DNA of 64,000 nt from contig CAZRGP010000004.1 of assembly GCA_964599695.1 (NCBI GenBank), positions 101,209-165,208 of the forward strand, read 5' to 3'. This document shows, piece after piece, positions 61,980 to 64,000 of this stretch; the first letter of the stretch is position 1, and each line of letters opens with the position of its first letter. The DNA is from RUG11783 sp964599695. GTDB taxonomy: Bacteria; Bacillota; Clostridia; Oscillospirales; Ruminococcaceae. Position numbers and translations under genes: made by a program. The notes beneath the pieces are model-generated. The model searched no databases, was not told the origin of the DNA, and saw only the letters and a program-made list of their open reading frames with translations.

Positions 61980-62777
61980 ATGAAAAACAAAAAAATCTCT
62001 CTCATTGCAAGCGACCTGGACGGAACTCTCATCCTGCACGAGAATGATTCCATCAACAGCGCGGATACCCTTCCTCCTTCCCTGTTCCCGGTCCTTGACC
62101 GCATGAAGGACAAAAACGTTCTCTTCTGTGCCGCTTCCGGGAGGAGCTACTCCTCCATTGAAGAGCATTTCGGGGAATACTCAAGGAAGATCTGCTGCAT
62201 CTGCGAGAACGGCTCTTATATCTACTCCGATGGTAAGCTGCTCGAAGTAATAAGCATTCCCTACGATATTGCCCGAGAGATATGTGCCAGTGCCCGCACG
62301 ATCGAAGGTTGTTTTGTCCGCGTGAACACAACGGAACACCGTTATTATCTTGTGGATAAAGAGGAAGACGCCGACCTTATGCGTTCCTGGGAGTATCCGG
62401 ACGCGCTCACTGCTTTCTCCTTCGACATCATTTCAGGAGATATCACCCAGATCACCGTCATAAGTCTGGGTCCCATCGATGACGCGGCCGATCTTCTTAT
62501 TCCTATGTGGAAGGACAAGATCAAAGTCAATGTAGCCGGAAGTCATTTCCTTGATTTCGCCAGTGCGGGTAAAAGCGGAGGTCTGCAGGTCCTTTGCAAA
62601 CACCTGGGCATCCCTATAGAGGAAACAGCAGCGATCGGAGACAATTACAATGACGCTGATATGCTGGAATGCGCAGGAGTCCCCTTCATCATGGCCAGCG
62701 CTGCGCAGGAACTCCTTGACCGCTTCCCGAATCACACCACAGACGCGCTTGAGACCATTTGTTCCTTTTTGGACTGA
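61980..62777 (+). CDS. Cof-type HAD phosphatase
   Basis: 265 residues from the ATG at 61980 (the longer frame adds 37 residues and overlaps GH1-B). Motif I SDLDGTLI with the nucleophile Asp, then motif II SGRSY, and motif IV GDNYNDADML at the C-terminus. HAD-IIB enzymes remove phosphate from sugar phosphates. It begins four bases after the GH1-B stop, so a role in dephosphorylating a glycoside-derived sugar phosphate is plausible. A terminator follows. Confidence 0.92.
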   Translation: MKNKKISLIASDLDGTLILHENDSINSADTLPPSLFPVLDRMKDKNVLFCAASGRSYSSIEEHFGEYSRKICCICENGSYIYSDGKLLEVISIPYDIAREICASARTIEGCFVRVNTTEHRYYLVDKEEDADLMRSWEYPDALTAFSFDIISGDITQITVISLGPIDDAADLLIPMWKDKIKVNVAGSHFLDFASAGKSGGLQVLCKHLGIPIEETAAIGDNYNDADMLECAGVPFIMASAAQELLDRFPNHTTDALETICSFLD

Positions 62778-62785
62778 AACAAAAA

Positions 62786-62824
62786 AGAAATCTCTCCGGA
62801 AAACTCTTCCGGAGAGATTTTATA
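62786..62824. terminator. terminator between the HAD phosphatase gene and pfkA
   Basis: AAATCTCTCCGG...CCGGAGAGATTT hairpin with a partial T tract on the plus strand and an A-rich side, between two converging genes. Confidence 0.85.
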
Positions 62825-62839
62825 TTCAACCGATAATTA

Positions 62840-63835
62840 TCAAAGCTGTTTCAGTGTACCGCCGATCTGCATCGCTTCCATGATACGGTAGCGGTCCATT
62901 TGGAGATGTCTCTCCATCTTGAGAGCCTCCTCGATGGGTATCTCAACGATACCGCCTTCCTGCGTTCCGATGACGCAATTGCCGCGTCCCTCAGCAAGAG
63001 CTTTGACGGCATAGTATCCCATTCTGGTAGCTGTCTCCCTGTCCCTCGCGGTAGGAACGCCGCCCCTCTGGATATGTCCGAGGACCGTAACGCGGGGATC
63101 GATACCGATCTCTTCCTTGATCTTCTTGCTGATCTCAACGGCGCTTCCGGCACCTTCTGCAACAACGATCATGAAATGCGTATTTCCGGCAAGGCGGGAT
63201 TCACGGATGCGGTCGATGACATCTTCATTAAAGTCGATCTCATGCTCCGGAACCAGAACAGCAGTAGCGCCGACGGAAATGCCTACATACAGCGCAAGGA
63301 ATCCGGCATTTCTTCCCATGACCTCTACGACTGAGCAACGCTCATGGGACTGCATCGTATCTCTCAGACGGTCGATGCATTCGATCGCAGTGTTACATGC
63401 TGTATCGAATCCGATCGTGTAGTTTGTGCAGCCGATATCATTGTCAATCGTCGCGGGAATTCCGACAACAGGGATTCCAAGTCTGGAAAGTTCCAGAGCG
63501 CCGCGGAACGTTCCGTCTCCTCCGATGGTCACAAGGCCCTCAATACCGAGCATCTTGCATGTTGCCACACCTTTGGCACGCCCCGCATCGGTCATGAATT
63601 CATTGCTTCGCGCTGTGTAGAGAGTCGTTCCGCCTCTTGAAAGAATATGTGCCACGCTTTCCCTGGTCATCATCGTAAAGTCGCTGTTGATCAGCCCCTG
63701 ATATCCTCTGCGGATACCTACACATTCAATCCCATATGCATGAGCAGTCCTTACAACAGCCCTTACAGCTGCGTTCATTCCGGGAGCGTCACCTCCGCTC
63801 GTAAGAACACCGATTCTCTTGACCGACTGACTCAT
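62840..63835 (-). CDS. pfkA: ATP-dependent 6-phosphofructokinase
   Basis: 331 residues: GGDAPGMNAAVRA start, IGGDGTFRGA (Gly at the position that marks ATP rather than pyrophosphate use), the catalytic PATIDNDIGCTNYTIGFDTA, and VVEVMGRNAGFLALY. Typical bacterial length. It makes fructose 1,6-bisphosphate from fructose 6-phosphate, the product of pgi in this window. GGAGG lies eight bases before the ATG. The region upstream reaches a possible IS end. Confidence 0.97.
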   Translation of the reverse strand: MSQSVKRIGVLTSGGDAPGMNAAVRAVVRTAHAYGIECVGIRRGYQGLINSDFTMMTRESVAHILSRGGTTLYTARSNEFMTDAGRAKGVATCKMLGIEGLVTIGGDGTFRGALELSRLGIPVVGIPATIDNDIGCTNYTIGFDTACNTAIECIDRLRDTMQSHERCSVVEVMGRNAGFLALYVGISVGATAVLVPEHEIDFNEDVIDRIRESRLAGNTHFMIVVAEGAGSAVEISKKIKEEIGIDPRVTVLGHIQRGGVPTARDRETATRMGYYAVKALAEGRGNCVIGTQEGGIVEIPIEEALKMERHLQMDRYRIMEAMQIGGTLKQL

Positions 63836-63948
63836 TAAGTATTCCTCCCATACTTCCTCATAATAATTAATTCACATATAAATCTTATTCTCAACGATAG
63901 AAGCGCGCAAGTGTTTTCCATGATAAAGATTTCTGCATCACGCTAAAG

Positions 63949-64000
63949 GGGCTGTTGCAAAATAGCTGAATAAAAAACAAGAGACCAGCGATCCGGATGG
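63949..64000. mobile_element. possible insertion-sequence terminus at the window edge
   Basis: GGGGCTGTTGCAAAATAGC resembles the terminal inverted repeat of IS1182/IS6-like elements of Firmicutes. Only 52 bases remain before the window ends, and the transposase is not visible, so this is a hint from one repeat-like string. Confidence 0.3.

Noticed and set aside
1..64000. CRISPR arrays, prophage, rRNA operons
   Set aside because: No evenly spaced repeats, phage structural genes or rRNA sequences were seen.

Overview
The window looks like a chromosomal stretch from a low-to-mid GC, strongly Shine-Dalgarno-using member of the Firmicutes, most probably an anaerobic, fermentative Clostridia species (Lachnospiraceae or a relative). 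The reasons are a T-box in front of alaS, a Rex redox repressor, a flavodiiron protein with flavin reductase and rubredoxin domains, ATP-dependent phosphofructokinase, a cellobiose-type PTS with a LicR-like regulator, SpoIIIE/FtsK and TcdA, and AGGAGG-type ribosome binding sites throughout. Most genes are on the minus strand. I saw no rRNA, CRISPR array or phage module; there is only a possible insertion-sequence edge at the extreme right end.

Layout. 1-2.7 kb: the start of a HI0933-type flavoprotein, a CapE-like nucleotide-sugar dehydratase, and a membrane-anchored EndoU ribonuclease followed one base later by a putative immunity gene. 2.8-5.9 kb: a TrpXYZ-like ABC transporter whose leader carries a short, previously hidden Tyr/Phe-rich leader peptide with a classic attenuator. 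5.9-10.2 kb: an ABC ATPase plus a very large FtsX-type permease behind four phased TGGCAC repeats. 10.3-16.5 kb: tRNA-Leu, rmuC, der, a DUF512 radical-SAM protein, rpmF, a small P-loop protein and pgi. 16.6-22.6 kb: mtaB, a ComEC-like hydrolase with DUF3006, ftsK and tdk. 22.7-25.9 kb: two nucleoside hydrolases, a small membrane protein and a DUF3990 protein. 25.9-32.3 kb: a four-gene MacAB-like exporter with two different adaptors, next to an ECF sigma/anti-sigma-like pair. 32.4-42.2 kb: a C45-type amidohydrolase, nadK-rex, tcdA, tRNA-Ser, alr, a phosphoribosyltransferase, a HIT protein, T-box-alaS and a YitT-type membrane protein. 42.3-49.8 kb: the flavodiiron fusion, cdd, a homocysteine methyltransferase-like gene, zinc ribbon proteins, an acyl-CoA ligase and a PiT phosphate transporter. 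50.0-53.0 kb: a zur-znuA-znuB-lipoprotein cluster without an ATPase gene. 53.0-54.6 kb: glycerate kinase and a membrane protein. 54.7-62.8 kb: a divergent beta-glucoside PTS regulon with two GH1 enzymes. 62.8-63.8 kb: pfkA.

How the parts work together. The right-hand PTS block imports and phosphorylates a beta-glycoside (IIB, IIC, IIA), two GH1 phospho-glycosidases cleave it, a HAD phosphatase may remove phosphate, and pgi and pfkA in the same window carry the product into glycolysis; LicR-like PRD/EIIA regulation ties this to PTS flux. Rex and NAD kinase overlap and so link redox sensing to NADP supply. The most notable signals are (1) the aromatic leader-peptide attenuator of the TrpXYZ-like transporter, which assigns it to Phe/Tyr; (2) the replacement of the GH1 acid/base glutamate by glutamine in both GH1 paralogues; (3) the membrane-tethered EndoU nuclease and its partner; and (4) the zinc uptake operon lacking its ATPase.
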